From assembly GCF_002019665.1 (NCBI RefSeq), contig NZ_KV917375.1, positions 132,001-196,000 on the forward strand: a DNA stretch of 64,000 nt, in the 5' to 3' direction. Below are positions 1-8,484 of the stretch, one piece after another. The translations under genes were made by a program, and so were the position numbers. The notes beneath the pieces were generated by a model, which saw nothing but the letters and a program-made list of their open reading frames with translations, was not told the DNA's origin and made no database searches. Within the stretch, counting starts at the first letter, position 1. Each line of letters begins with the position of its first letter. This stretch comes from Sutcliffiella halmapala (GTDB taxonomy: Bacteria > Bacillota > Bacilli > Bacillales > Bacillaceae_I).

Positions 1-256
1 TTTAGAGGACATGGATGAGGCGCAAGAACTAATTAATGCTTTTGAAGCATTAGAAAACATGTATAATATGAATGAGCTAAAGCCTGGTAGTCACGTAACA
101 AAAGTAGAGTTTGGTTATTATACACTTGTGCAGTATACAAACTCACATGTATTAACTCCAACTTGGCATATTGTAGTGAACGGGGAACAAGATTACTTTG
201 TCAATGCATTTGAAGGACAAGTTATAACGAGAAAAGATAACAGAGCAATGGAGTGA
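1..256 (+). CDS. walI: WalI (YycI) regulator, C-terminal part only
   Basis: The reading frame is open from the window edge to a TGA at 254-256, so only about the last 84 residues are visible. The sequence fits the C-terminal beta-rich domain of YycI, and its position directly before walJ and htrC supports this. In Bacillus, WalI is a membrane-anchored protein that acts with WalH on the sensor kinase WalK, the essential regulator of cell-wall metabolism. The N-terminal membrane anchor lies outside the window. It ends 6 bases before walJ, consistent with the walRKHIJ operon. The call rests mainly on synteny because the domain diverges in sequence. Confidence 0.85.
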   Translation, partial: LEDMDEAQELINAFEALENMYNMNELKPGSHVTKVEFGYYTLVQYTNSHVLTPTWHIVVNGEQDYFVNAFEGQVITRKDNRAME

Positions 257-262
257 AGTGAC

Positions 263-1057
263 ATGAGCCTGCATTTTAGTGTGCTTGCTAGTGGTAGCAC
301 TGGGAATGCAATTTATGTCGCGACAGAGGAGCATTCTTTATTAATTGATGCTGGTTTGAGCGGCAAAAAAATGCAAGAGTTATTTAGTAAAATAGATAAA
401 AAAATAGAACATCTTTCTGGCATCCTTGTAACACACGAGCATAGTGACCATATAAAAGGCCTAGGAGTGTTAGCACGAAAATATAAATTGCCTATATATG
501 CGAATGAAAAAACCTGGAAGGCGATGGATGGGCTGGTTGGTGCCATTCCTACCGATTTGAAATTCACATTTGAAACAGGGTGTGTGAAATCATTTGGTGG
601 ACTCGATGTAGAATCGTTCGGGGTTTCTCATGATGCAGCAGAGCCAATGTTTTACGCATTTCACCAAGGGGATAAAAAACTAGTAGTTATAACGGATACT
701 GGGTATGTAAGCGATCGGATGAAGGGCGTTATCTCTAATGCGAATGCCTATGTATTTGAGAGTAATCATGACGTTCAGATGTTGCAAATGGGACATTATC
801 CTTGGAGTATAAAACGGCGAATTTTAAGTGATGTTGGACATGTTTCCAATGAAGATGCTGCCCTTGCAATGGCAGATGTCATGGGAGATCAAACAAAGCG
901 TATTTATTTGGCGCATTTAAGTCAAGATAATAACATGAAAGATTTAGCGAGAATGTCTGTACAACAAACACTTGCGACACGGGGAATTATAACCGGAGAG
1001 CAGGTGGAGCTATATGATACAGATCCTAAAGCTCCAACAGCGCTAGCTTTCGTGTAA
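263..1057 (+). CDS. walJ: WalJ (YycJ) metallo-beta-lactamase-fold nuclease
   Basis: A 264-residue metallo-beta-lactamase-fold protein. The metal-binding motif HEHSDH lies at about residues 58-63, an SxGNA loop follows the start (SGSTGN, about 10-15), and further His/Asp ligands appear around TDTGYVS and GHVSNED. WalJ homologues are 5'-3' exonucleases linked to DNA-replication and cell-wall homeostasis. The start is an ATG 6 bases after walI, so the two are co-transcribed. Length and context match the family. Confidence 0.93.
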   Translation: MSLHFSVLASGSTGNAIYVATEEHSLLIDAGLSGKKMQELFSKIDKKIEHLSGILVTHEHSDHIKGLGVLARKYKLPIYANEKTWKAMDGLVGAIPTDLKFTFETGCVKSFGGLDVESFGVSHDAAEPMFYAFHQGDKKLVVITDTGYVSDRMKGVISNANAYVFESNHDVQMLQMGHYPWSIKRRILSDVGHVSNEDAALAMADVMGDQTKRIYLAHLSQDNNMKDLARMSVQQTLATRGIITGEQVELYDTDPKAPTALAFV

Positions 1058-1192
1058 CTATCTTAGGCTTCTAGCGCCTTTCTTTTTGTCTTTTTTGAGG
1101 AAAATGCGGTAGTTTGGGTTTGTAGCTTAAGTTGTTCCACGGAAAACAGCCTTTTTGGAAGGAAAGCTTTTTCTAGAAAGGAAGGAAATAAA

Positions 1193-2431
1193 GTGGGATA
1201 CTACGACCAGCACGATCAATCAAAAAATTCGCAGCAAAAAAGAAACCGAGGAAAATATTTCTTACCTAGCCTTGTAGGGTTAATACTTGGTGCCTTTCTT
1301 ATTGTGGTCGCCTTTCCAGCTCTTACAAGAAATGCGGTACCAGATGTCAGTCAACCTACTAATGAACAACGCGAGTTAATTCCCGAACCAGGAGAAGCAG
1401 GAACTGCAGAAGTACGCAATATTTCGGTAAATGTTATCTCTGGAGTAACAGAAGCAGTGGATGCAGTAGCAGAAGCGGTTGTTGGTGTTATTAATCTACA
1501 ACAATCATCATTTTGGAATAATGGTAATGTAGAAACAGATTCAGATGGGGAAGCAGGCACTGGTTCTGGTGTTATTTATAAAAAAGAAAATGGCAAGGCT
1601 TACGTAGTCACAAATTTCCACGTAATTGAAGGAGCAAATCAAGTGGAGTTGAGTTTAATTGATGGAACTAGGGTACCAGCAGAGGTACTAGGTGAAGATC
1701 CTTTGACCGATTTAGCTGTCCTTGAAATGGAAGATGAACTGGTCACGAAGGTAGCGAACTTTGGCAATTCGGATAATGTTCGGACAGGTGAACCAGTTAT
1801 TGCGATTGGAAACCCACTGGGGCTTCAATTTTCTGGTTCTGTCACTCAAGGAATTATTTCAGGTACTGACAGAAGTATTCCGGTTGATATTGATCGGGAT
1901 GGGGTCTTTGACTGGCATGCAGATGTTATGCAAACAGATGCTGCAATAAACCCTGGAAATAGTGGAGGGGCCTTAATCAATATCCAAGGTAAACTAATAG
2001 GCATTAATTCGATGAAAATTGCCCAGCAAGAGGTAGAAGGAATTGGACTAGCAATTCCCAGTAATACAGTAATTCCTATCATTAATGACCTTGAGCATTA
2101 CGGGGAGGTAAGAAGACCATATTTCGGTGTAAGTATTGGTTCTTTATCAGATGTTTCAAGTTATCATTGGCAAGAAACATTAAAACTTCCGGCTAAAGTG
2201 AAGGCTGGAGTCTACATCACTGGAGTAACGCCAAACTCCCCTGCTGCAAATGCTGGCTTAAAGGAATACGATGTGATTGTCGAATTAGATGGAGAGCCAA
2301 TACAAGATGTCATTGAGTTGAGAAAGCATCTTTATAATGAAAAAGAAATTCAAGATAAGATGGAAGTGACATTTTATCGAGGCAAAGACCTAAAGAAGGT
2401 TATCGTTACTTTAACAGGAGAATCATCGTAA
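1193..2431 (+). CDS. htrC: HtrA-family membrane-anchored serine protease
   Basis: A 412-residue HtrA/DegP-type protease of the HtrC (YyxA) position in the wal locus. A cytoplasmic basic N-terminus precedes one membrane anchor at about 24-44. The trypsin-like domain carries the catalytic triad His143 (NFHVIEGA), Asp173 (LTDLAVLE) and Ser257 (NPGNSGGA). One PDZ domain covers about 300-400. It should act outside the membrane on misfolded secreted proteins. The start is GTG at 1193 with an AAGGAAGG ribosome site about 8 bases upstream. A 135-base gap separates it from walJ, so it may have its own promoter. A hairpin plus T-run ends it. Confidence 0.92.
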   Translation: MGYYDQHDQSKNSQQKRNRGKYFLPSLVGLILGAFLIVVAFPALTRNAVPDVSQPTNEQRELIPEPGEAGTAEVRNISVNVISGVTEAVDAVAEAVVGVINLQQSSFWNNGNVETDSDGEAGTGSGVIYKKENGKAYVVTNFHVIEGANQVELSLIDGTRVPAEVLGEDPLTDLAVLEMEDELVTKVANFGNSDNVRTGEPVIAIGNPLGLQFSGSVTQGIISGTDRSIPVDIDRDGVFDWHADVMQTDAAINPGNSGGALINIQGKLIGINSMKIAQQEVEGIGLAIPSNTVIPIINDLEHYGEVRRPYFGVSIGSLSDVSSYHWQETLKLPAKVKAGVYITGVTPNSPAANAGLKEYDVIVELDGEPIQDVIELRKHLYNEKEIQDKMEVTFYRGKDLKKVIVTLTGESS

Positions 2432-2435
2432 GTGG

Positions 2436-2457
2436 GGGAGAAATCTCCCTTTTTTTC
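2436..2457 (+). terminator. Rho-independent terminator of htrC
   Basis: GGGAGA at 2436-2441 and TCTCCC at 2444-2449 form a very short-loop hairpin followed by seven T residues, directly after the htrC stop codon. Confidence 0.75.
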
Positions 2458-2475
2458 TTTGTTGATTTATTAACC

Positions 2476-2746
2476 TGTGGATAAATGGTATCCTTGTAAG
2501 GAAAACATGTGTTTGAAAGGATTGTGGATAGTTTGAAATGTTGTTTAGAGCATATAGAATTAGCAATGGAAATGTACATAGATGAACATGAAGAGGCTCC
2601 AATATTAGAAGAAGTACCAGAGGAAGAAAAGTTATCAACAACCTGTGAATTCTGTTCTGAATCCGCAATATATATGGTGGGGAACTAATATTCGCATACT
2701 AAATGTGGATAGAAAATGTGGATATGTGGATAACTTTTGTGGATAA
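2476..2746 (+). promoter_or_regulatory. DnaA-box cluster before rlmH
   Basis: Three perfect DnaA boxes (TGTGGATAA, the reverse complement of TTATCCACA) lie at 2476-2484, 2725-2733 and 2738-2746. One-mismatch boxes are at 2523-2531 (TGTGGATAG), 2704-2712 (TGTGGATAG) and 2717-2725 (TGTGGATAT), and a TTATCAACA on the other strand lies near 2633-2641. Four of them sit in 43 bases just before the rlmH start. From memory, B. subtilis has a DnaA-binding cluster at yydA, the rlmH orthologue, so this looks like the conserved equivalent. One box is inside the small CxxH/CxxC gene. Confidence 0.75.
2509..2688 (+). CDS. CxxH/CxxC small protein
   Basis: A 59-residue protein starting at GTG with a TAAGGA ribosome site 6-12 bases upstream. 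It contains CLEH at residues 12-15 and CEFC at 46-49, separated by an acidic helical stretch. These are the two signatures of the CxxH/CxxC small-protein family found between htrC and rlmH in Bacillus relatives. The four ligands suggest zinc binding, but no function is established to my knowledge. Position and spacing of the motifs make the call firm despite its size. The ATG two bases upstream is out of frame and quickly stops. Confidence 0.85.
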   Translation: MFERIVDSLKCCLEHIELAMEMYIDEHEEAPILEEVPEEEKLSTTCEFCSESAIYMVGN

Positions 2747-2770
2747 ACTGTTTGCAAAGCGGGGATTACT

Positions 2771-3250
2771 GTGAATATCTCAATAATCACAATAGGAAAA
2801 CTAAAAGAAAAGTACTTAAAGCAAGGAATCGACGAATATTTAAAAAGGCTCAGTGCATATGCCAAGATCGAAGTAATCGAGCTAGCCGATGAAAAAGCAC
2901 CTGAACAACTTAGTGATGCGGAAATGGAACAAGTGAAGCAAAAAGAAGGCGAACGCATTCTTGCGAAAATTTCTGATGATACGCATGTTATTGCATTAGC
3001 TATTGAAGGCAAGCAGCGTTCTTCGGAAGAGTTAGCAAAAGAAATAGATAAGCTTGCTACGTATGGGAAAAGTAAAATTGCCTATGTAATAGGAGGATCG
3101 CTTGGATTGAGTAATGAGGTAATGAAGCGCTCGAATGATACCTTGTCCTTTTCGAAGATGACATTTCCCCATCAGCTGATGCGGTTGATTTTGTTGGAGC
3201 AGGTGTATCGGGCGTTTCGGATTAATCGGGGGGAACCGTATCATAAGTAA
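2771..3250 (+). CDS. rlmH: RlmH, 23S rRNA pseudouridine-1915 N3-methyltransferase
   Basis: A 159-residue SPOUT-class methyltransferase that modifies pseudouridine 1915 in helix 69 of 23S rRNA using S-adenosylmethionine. The N-terminus [17 protein letters not shown], the cofactor loop [13 protein letters not shown] and the C-terminal block [14 protein letters not shown] are nearly invariant in the family, and the length is standard. The start is GTG at 2771. The leader contains several DnaA boxes, so its transcription may be coupled to DnaA. It ends at a hairpin shared with the convergent gene. Confidence 0.97.
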   Translation: MNISIITIGKLKEKYLKQGIDEYLKRLSAYAKIEVIELADEKAPEQLSDAEMEQVKQKEGERILAKISDDTHVIALAIEGKQRSSEELAKEIDKLATYGKSKIAYVIGGSLGLSNEVMKRSNDTLSFSKMTFPHQLMRLILLEQVYRAFRINRGEPYHK

Positions 3251-3301
3251 GTGAGGTTTTTGAATAATAAATTACAAGCCAAAGAGTCAGGAATTGTAAT
3301 A

Positions 3302-3327
3302 GGCCACCTAATAAAGGTGGTCTTAAT
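3302..3327. terminator. Bidirectional terminator between rlmH and a convergent gene
   Basis: GGCCACCT (3302-3309) pairs with AGGTGGTC (3315-3322) around a 5-base loop. T-rich sequence follows on the plus strand. It lies between convergent stop codons. Confidence 0.6.
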
Positions 3328-3350
3328 TACTTATTTAGCTTGATATTCTT

Positions 3351-3815
3351 CTAAATTTCAGTTCTATATTTTCCTCCTGAAGGATAATCAACCTGCCCAA
3401 CTGAAAGGGCTTGGTAATTCCAAAGAATATTAGTAATATGTTGTGCCTGTTCTTTATTACATTGAATTAGAACTGTGACTTCATGGTTTGTACGCTTTTT
3501 TTGTGTTTTTACTTTTTTGACTAAATAATATGCGCTTAATCCTATACCAAATCCAATAAACGCACCAATAAGCCCCCAAATAATAGGCCCCCAAGTCAAC
3601 ACAAAACCACTTGATGCTCCAATAACTGAACAGCCAGTTGCCATGGAAATTCCTATTTCAAAAGCACGAGGACTATGCTCTCGAAAATTGTTTTTCTTTG
3701 GGTCGTTATCCATGAAAGTGACGAGAATATGCTCTCTTGGGATCGCACTTTTTTCTATTTCTGCTAATGCTTGCTCTAATTCGATTGATTGTTCAAATAT
3801 GCCGATAATCAACAT
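3351..3815 (-). CDS. Small two-span membrane protein, YflT-like N-terminus
   Basis: A 154-residue protein of no family I can name firmly. Residues 1-40 (MLIIGIFEQSIELEQALAEI) resemble the soluble fold seen in general-stress 17M/YflT-like proteins. Two closely spaced glycine-rich membrane spans lie at about 55-75 and 78-98, followed by a basic KKVKTQKKR segment and a C-terminal soluble domain. It starts 14 bases after the preceding 252-residue membrane gene on the same strand, so the two form an operon and probably work together. Function unknown. Confidence 0.7.
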   Translation of the reverse strand: MLIIGIFEQSIELEQALAEIEKSAIPREHILVTFMDNDPKKNNFREHSPRAFEIGISMATGCSVIGASSGFVLTWGPIIWGLIGAFIGFGIGLSAYYLVKKVKTQKKRTNHEVTVLIQCNKEQAQHITNILWNYQALSVGQVDYPSGGKYRTEI

Positions 3816-3829
3816 TGTACGAGCACCTC

Positions 3830-4588
3830 TTAGGAGAAAATTCGAATTTTACTGTTCTGGTAACGGGCTGAGAGATGCTGTCGCTGTTCGATCCGAAAAA
3901 GTTGATTATGTTCAACAGTTGTACGATAGGCATGATAAATGGATCCACCCATAACAGAAGGCATAAATAGCAACCAGTGTGGATGAAGCATAGAAATGGA
4001 ATCATAGAGGCGGCCATGTAATAGACTTAAGAAAGATTCGTGCATTCTTGACAAGGATAGGTAGACCCACCACCAAAACATTGCATAGAAACCTAGACCA
4101 AACCGATGATTGTACAATTGACCTAAACCAGGAAAGAAAAAAGAGTATATCGCTCCTGTAATTGGACTTTTTTTCTCGAGATATTGTATTTCAGATGTGG
4201 AAATTTTTAAGCTAATGATGGGCTTATTGTCAGCTCTGGCTAAATGCCAAAGTTTATTTTGGTATAATGCTGACCGGAAACTATCCGCTATCGCAATTAA
4301 ATAGATAGCAAGATACCCAAAAGCCCATTTAGGTTCCAATACTAATTTAGCTAGTTCAAACTTTCCGCAGAAGGAATAAATCATTGCTTCGTTTATACGA
4401 GCTAAAGTATTTATTACTACTTCAAATAATGTTAACAAAGTTGCTCTAATATATTGATTTAGTAAATAATGCCCAAAGCCTGGAAAAATAGCAGACCAAC
4501 AAGCGACCATATAGGGATTTTGTTGTTTCAGATGTGTAATGCCAAACATATTAATATTTGCAAGTGGACGTCGAACGTGAATAGCCAT
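3830..4588 (-). CDS. Multi-span membrane protein with two TM2-like PGxG modules
   Basis: A 252-residue membrane protein with two repeats of the TM2/DUF5683-type signature: FPGFGHYLLNQY near residues 35-46 and FPGLGQLYNHRFG near 152-164, each followed by hydrophobic helices. The duplication suggests internal repetition of a small two-helix membrane unit. An N-terminal soluble segment precedes the first module and a basic tail ends it. It is the first gene of a two-gene minus-strand operon with the 154-residue membrane protein. The biochemical role of this family is unknown. Confidence 0.75.
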   Translation of the reverse strand: MAIHVRRPLANINMFGITHLKQQNPYMVACWSAIFPGFGHYLLNQYIRATLLTLFEVVINTLARINEAMIYSFCGKFELAKLVLEPKWAFGYLAIYLIAIADSFRSALYQNKLWHLARADNKPIISLKISTSEIQYLEKKSPITGAIYSFFFPGLGQLYNHRFGLGFYAMFWWWVYLSLSRMHESFLSLLHGRLYDSISMLHPHWLLFMPSVMGGSIYHAYRTTVEHNQLFRIEQRQHLSARYQNSKIRIFS

Positions 4589-4697
4589 ATTAATACCTTC
4601 TTAATAGAGTTTTTCATCTTAGTTTGTTATCCAACATTATTTTTATACAAAGATTAACTAAAATAGGTTAAAGGTACCTATCAACAATCCAGTCGAT

Positions 4698-4985
4698 TTA
4701 GGTTTTTCGTACTTCTTGTAAGGCAGTCGCAATCAGACAATAATCAATCGTACTAACTAATGCTAGATTATATACCCAGATAATGATGACAGGAGGAAGG
4801 TACTTTCGAATGAATATAAACAATAATAAAAATGTAGAAGATGATAAAATACTAAACCATTCATTCCAATCGAAAGTAACATGGATATCGTTTCGTTTTA
4901 GGGAATATCTAGAGGAAAGGAGATGAAAAAGCTGTGTATCATATATTATCATGTTTAATTTCAGGAGAAGCCTCGTCGATGCCAA
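4698..4985 (-). pseudogene. Possible remnant of a CBO0543-like membrane protein
   Basis: A 95-codon minus-strand frame whose second half (WFSILSSSTFLLLFIFIRKY, then a second hydrophobic helix ending near TIDYCL) resembles the start of CBO0543-family membrane proteins. The frame stops after about two helices, far short of a full protein, and the N-terminal 40 codons look non-native. No convincing ribosome site is seen. I read it as a truncated remnant, although a small functional membrane peptide cannot be excluded. Confidence 0.35.
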
Positions 4986-5255
4986 CAGATTGTTCAGGAA
5001 GTGATTGGCCGATGGCTGGGTGATGAACTGGACCAGACATCTCTGTCCTTTCTCGAAAAGGAAGCGCTTCGGCTAGCGATTCGAAAAGGAGAAGCCATAA
5101 CCCCTATAGAAGTCGAGAAGTATTTGAAGCTAAGTGACAAGACGGTAAAAAAAGTAATATCTCAACTAGTCGATAAAAAGATGTTGATTCCCCCATCTGG
5201 GATCAAGAGGGTTCGCTCTTATCGGTTGAGAGATCAGATTAAGCGCCCGCTCTAA
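4959..5255 (+). pseudogene. C-terminal fragment with a winged-helix-like domain
   Basis: The frame is open from 4959 and has only a weak GTG start at 5001. The encoded piece contains a helix-turn-helix-like section (EVEKYLKLSDKTVKKVISQL) and a wing (GIKRVRSYRL) ending in a basic tail. In-frame sequence upstream of the GTG (EKPRRCQQIVQEV) looks coding, so this is probably the 3' end of a longer gene whose front was lost. The parent family is not recognised. It overlaps the end of the opposite-strand remnant, consistent with a decayed region. Confidence 0.4.
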
Positions 5256-5450
5256 TAAATAGACGGAAAAATTTCGCTTAATTAGTAAATAAAATAAAAA
5301 ATAGCTTAAATAGACGGAGAGATTCCGCCTATCCATTCGAAAAACGTGAAAATGGGGGATTTTGCTTTGCATAATCGGAAAACCTCCTCTTATTTCCCCT
5401 GAAACAAGCTCCATTCTGCATATAACCGAAAAATCTCCGCTTATTTTACT
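5256..5450. repeat. 195-base hairpin-rich repeat, copy 1
   Basis: Four successive imperfect palindromes of the type AATAGnCGGA...TCCGnCTATT fill this stretch; the second is the clearest (AATAGACGGAGAGATTCCG followed by CCTATT). A second copy in the same orientation lies at 41961-42157 with the same order of units and similar spacers. It starts directly after the stop of the winged-helix fragment. It has no coding potential. It accounts for about half of the gap up to the next gene; the remainder (5451-5675) is AT-rich with nothing else evident. Confidence 0.75.
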
Positions 5451-5675
5451 TTCGCTAGTTACTTATTTAAGGATTAGAATTCTTATTGAAAAGAAGTGAG
5501 ATGGATGGGTTTCATTCTTTTAATTATTCTCAAAAAAATCCAAGAGAACCGTATCATAAATTCTTTAAGTAGAATAGCATTTCTATTACAATTTATTTAT
5601 AAGCACATATTCTTAAATGAACAAATAATGATATTCTTAATAGGTTGAATGGAATTACTTACAAAAAAATTGTAG

Positions 5676-7283
5676 ATGGTGGCTTTAATGAAAATGGAAT
5701 CTAGAAATGCATATATATATAATTCACACCAAAGATGTCTTAATAACAAAATGAATCCTTATAATTTTTCGGCTCCTAAAGCAAAATTGCCTAAAAGTGA
5801 GTTGGAACAAAAGAAGAAGATGCTTGATGATACCATTTCTGTAGCAAGAACATTTATGACGAAGTTAATAGCTGAATTAGATGGGATAGCTGTTTTAATC
5901 GTTATCACTGATCATGAAGGATATATTATAGAGTTGTACGGAGATGAAATGATTAAGGGGCAAATTGAATCATTAGGTTTATCGACCGGAATCAGATTAA
6001 AGGAAGAAGAGGCGGGAACGAATAGTATTGAAATGGCATTAAAAATGGGACAATCTGTCCAACTCATTGGGCCAGACCATTTTTTTCATTGTTTACATGA
6101 AAGTGCTTGTTTCTCTGTACCCTTTTATTCATTAGGTAAGATAAGCGGGACCATTTCGGTGATGATGGCCGCTCATCATGCAAGCTCTTTCCATTCAGGA
6201 TTACTCCATTCTGCTGTAGATTCTATCGAACGAGAGGTTAGAGTAAAGCAGCAGAATAAGAAATTACTAGTCTTGAATCAAGTGCTAATGGAAAACAGTC
6301 GAAACGGGGTCATTTTGGCCAATGAGGACGGAAAAATAGTTGAAATAAATCCTTTTGCTGAGAAAGTATTATCTTGCAATAAAGAAGAAATATGTAATCG
6401 TCAAATTACTGAAGTAGCAGTTATCGGAGGATACATGGGAAATGTTTTGAGAGGTAGTAAAAAGTACGAAGATATAGAAATATCCATATCAAACAAAACG
6501 TATTTATTTGACTCATTTCCAATTTATAATGAATCCAACCAAATAAATGGAGTATTTGGCCAGTTTAGAGATATTACAGAAAGACTCGTTTTAGAAAGAC
6601 AACTTATGCTAAGTGAGAAATTGTCAGCAATAGGAAAAATAAGTGCCGGACTTGCTCATGAGATTAGAAATCCACTTACCTCAATCATAGGTTTATTAGA
6701 AGTCTTTAAGGGAAATTTAAGAACAGATAATGACAAGCAAAAAGAATATTTTAGAATCATCTTCAGTGAATTAGAAAGAATAAAAAATCTTGTTCAGCAA
6801 TTTGTGATGATGGCTAAACCTGATGCAAAAGAAGTCTCAAAATCTAGAGTGAGCATACATGAACTTATTGAAGATATTTTGACGTTAATGGAAAATGATT
6901 TTAGAAATAAAAACATAAAGCTTCATTATCAAGTTTTTTATAAAGATAAGATTAATGTAGATAAGGATAAAATCAAGCAAGTTTTTCTAAACATTCTACA
7001 AAACTCCTATGATGCCATCGATTTTGATGGCATCATATCCATTGATATCCATCAGAGTCAATCTGATAATGGGATTGAAATTACAATCCAAGATGATGGG
7101 TCTGGAATGGATAAAGATACTTTCGAAAAATTATCTACTCCTTTTCATTCAACGAAAAAAAACGGGTTAGGTCTAGGATTATCGATGAGCTATCATATTA
7201 TTGAGTTGCATAAAGGAAGAATAAAAGTAAAAAGTGAGAAGGGGAAAGGGACAATCTTTACAATATGGTTGCCACAAACTTAA
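5676..7283 (+). CDS. Orphan GAF-PAS sensor histidine kinase
   Basis: About 535 residues with no membrane span, so a cytoplasmic sensor. Residues about 50-185 form a GAF domain of the type found in AcoR-like sigma-54 activators (EEAGTNSIEMALKMGQSVQL). A PAS domain follows at about 200-303, then HisKA with phospho-acceptor His328 (GLAHEIRNPLTS) and an HATPase_c domain with QNSYDAI, DDGSGM and GLGLGLS motifs. No response regulator is adjacent, so it may feed the sporulation phosphorelay or a distant regulator. The start is uncertain: GGTGG near 5680 would suit the ATG at 5688 (MKMES) better than 5676. Confidence 0.9.
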   Translation: MVALMKMESRNAYIYNSHQRCLNNKMNPYNFSAPKAKLPKSELEQKKKMLDDTISVARTFMTKLIAELDGIAVLIVITDHEGYIIELYGDEMIKGQIESLGLSTGIRLKEEEAGTNSIEMALKMGQSVQLIGPDHFFHCLHESACFSVPFYSLGKISGTISVMMAAHHASSFHSGLLHSAVDSIEREVRVKQQNKKLLVLNQVLMENSRNGVILANEDGKIVEINPFAEKVLSCNKEEICNRQITEVAVIGGYMGNVLRGSKKYEDIEISISNKTYLFDSFPIYNESNQINGVFGQFRDITERLVLERQLMLSEKLSAIGKISAGLAHEIRNPLTSIIGLLEVFKGNLRTDNDKQKEYFRIIFSELERIKNLVQQFVMMAKPDAKEVSKSRVSIHELIEDILTLMENDFRNKNIKLHYQVFYKDKINVDKDKIKQVFLNILQNSYDAIDFDGIISIDIHQSQSDNGIEITIQDDGSGMDKDTFEKLSTPFHSTKKNGLGLGLSMSYHIIELHKGRIKVKSEKGKGTIFTIWLPQT

Positions 7284-7422
7284 AAATTCAATAAATATGA
7301 CTTTTTTTATTTTCCAAACATCATTTTTCAAACCCTGTTATTATATGGAAAGGAGTTAACTTTATCACTCCCCTCCTACTTTTTATTTAACAAAAGGGCA
7401 GTCATAAATAAAAATTAAATGT

Positions 7423-7457
7423 AAAGGGAATCCAACATTAAATGAAGGATTCCCTTT
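7423..7457 (+). terminator. Terminator-like hairpin downstream of the orphan kinase
   Basis: AAAGGGAATCC at 7423-7433 pairs perfectly with GGATTCCCTTT at 7447-7457, followed by a short T-run. It lies 140 bases past the kinase stop. The remaining gap to 7721 shows no gene I can support. Confidence 0.65.
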
Positions 7458-7721
7458 TACTATTTAGCGCCTATATTTTTCGATAAAGTACAATAATGAG
7501 GTTTTCCGTTTCGTGTTCAACTTCCTTTTAGAGATCGGCAAGAATGGTAAGTTTACGAGTCCAGGTGTCTATTTCAGGGTCCACATTCACTTTTCTATCT
7601 CTACGACAACCTCTAGAACTGGAATATAAGTAGTGTCTTTTTGCTTAGTTAAATAGATGATTGAATATCCTAAGAATCCTTCCTTCCATATGTTTCTACA
7701 GCTTATACATAATATTATAAA

Positions 7722-7736
7722 TGAAAACCATTCTCA
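7722..7736. promoter_or_regulatory. Fur box before the iron-island two-component system
   Basis: TGAAAACCATTCTCA matches the 7-1-7 Fur inverted repeat TGATAATnATTATCA at 11 of 14 scored positions. It lies about 77 bases before the response-regulator start, suggesting iron repression of the regulatory genes as well as the transporter. Confidence 0.6.
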
Positions 7737-7812
7737 TTGTTACTATAATTAGTTATAATGATGATTGTAAATAAGCTAGTTTCAAAGTTTGTAAGGAGAG
7801 GACTCGAATAGA

Positions 7813-8484
7813 ATGAAGCGGATTTTATTTATAGAAGATGAGCGACATCTATCGCGGTTTGTCGAGATGGAACTGCGACGTGATGCGATAGATGTGGTTT
7901 TGGCATATGATGGGGCGACAGGGCTACATCTTGCACTTGCCGAAGAGTGGGATATTATCTTGCTAGATCTGATGCTACCGAAAATGGATGGGATGGAAGT
8001 ATGTCGGCAAATTCGTACAGCTAAAAAAACGCCAGTCATTATGCTAACTGCCAGAGATAGCATTAAGGACCGTGTCGCTGGTCTTGATTGCGGTGCAGAC
8101 GATTATATGCCCAAGCCATTTTCAATTGAAGAACTAAGGGCTCGGATGAGGGTTATTTTTAGAAGAGAAGCAACAGAATCGTCCCAAACCATTCTGACAT
8201 TTCGAGATTTGTCCCTCAATTTTGATTTGAGAATTGTCAAAAGAGGGGACGAAGAGATTGGGTTAACTAAGCGAGAATTTGATCTGTTGGCAGCACTTAT
8301 GGAGCATGCTAATCGCATTATGAGTAGAGAGATGCTTCTTGATATAGTTTGGGGCTTTGAAGCAGTAGTTGATACGAATGTTGTGGATGTTTATATTAGA
8401 TATTTGCGTAATAAAATTGATGAACAGGGAAAAGCCAGCTATATCCAAACTGTACGTGGTATCGGTTATATGATGAAAGCATGA
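7813..8484 (+). CDS. OmpR-family response regulator (ArlR-like)
   Basis: A 223-residue regulator: receiver domain with acidic pocket (IEDE, 7-10) and phospho-acceptor Asp52 in LLDLMLPKMDG, Lys in MPKPFSIEE, then a C-terminal OmpR-type winged helix (LTKREFDLLAAL, SYIQTVRGIGYM). It overlaps the downstream kinase by ATGA, so translation is coupled. A Fur box precedes it and a FutA-like binding protein and Fe(III) ABC transporter follow, so the likely output is iron-uptake control; this is inference from position. RBS AAGGAGAGG about 9 bases before ATG. Confidence 0.93.
   Translation: MKRILFIEDERHLSRFVEMELRRDAIDVVLAYDGATGLHLALAEEWDIILLDLMLPKMDGMEVCRQIRTAKKTPVIMLTARDSIKDRVAGLDCGADDYMPKPFSIEELRARMRVIFRREATESSQTILTFRDLSLNFDLRIVKRGDEEIGLTKREFDLLAALMEHANRIMSREMLLDIVWGFEAVVDTNVVDVYIRYLRNKIDEQGKASYIQTVRGIGYMMKA

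Noticed and set aside
7458-7721. Possible degenerate gene upstream of the Fur-boxed two-component system
   Set aside because: Stops in all frames and no stretch resembling a known protein.
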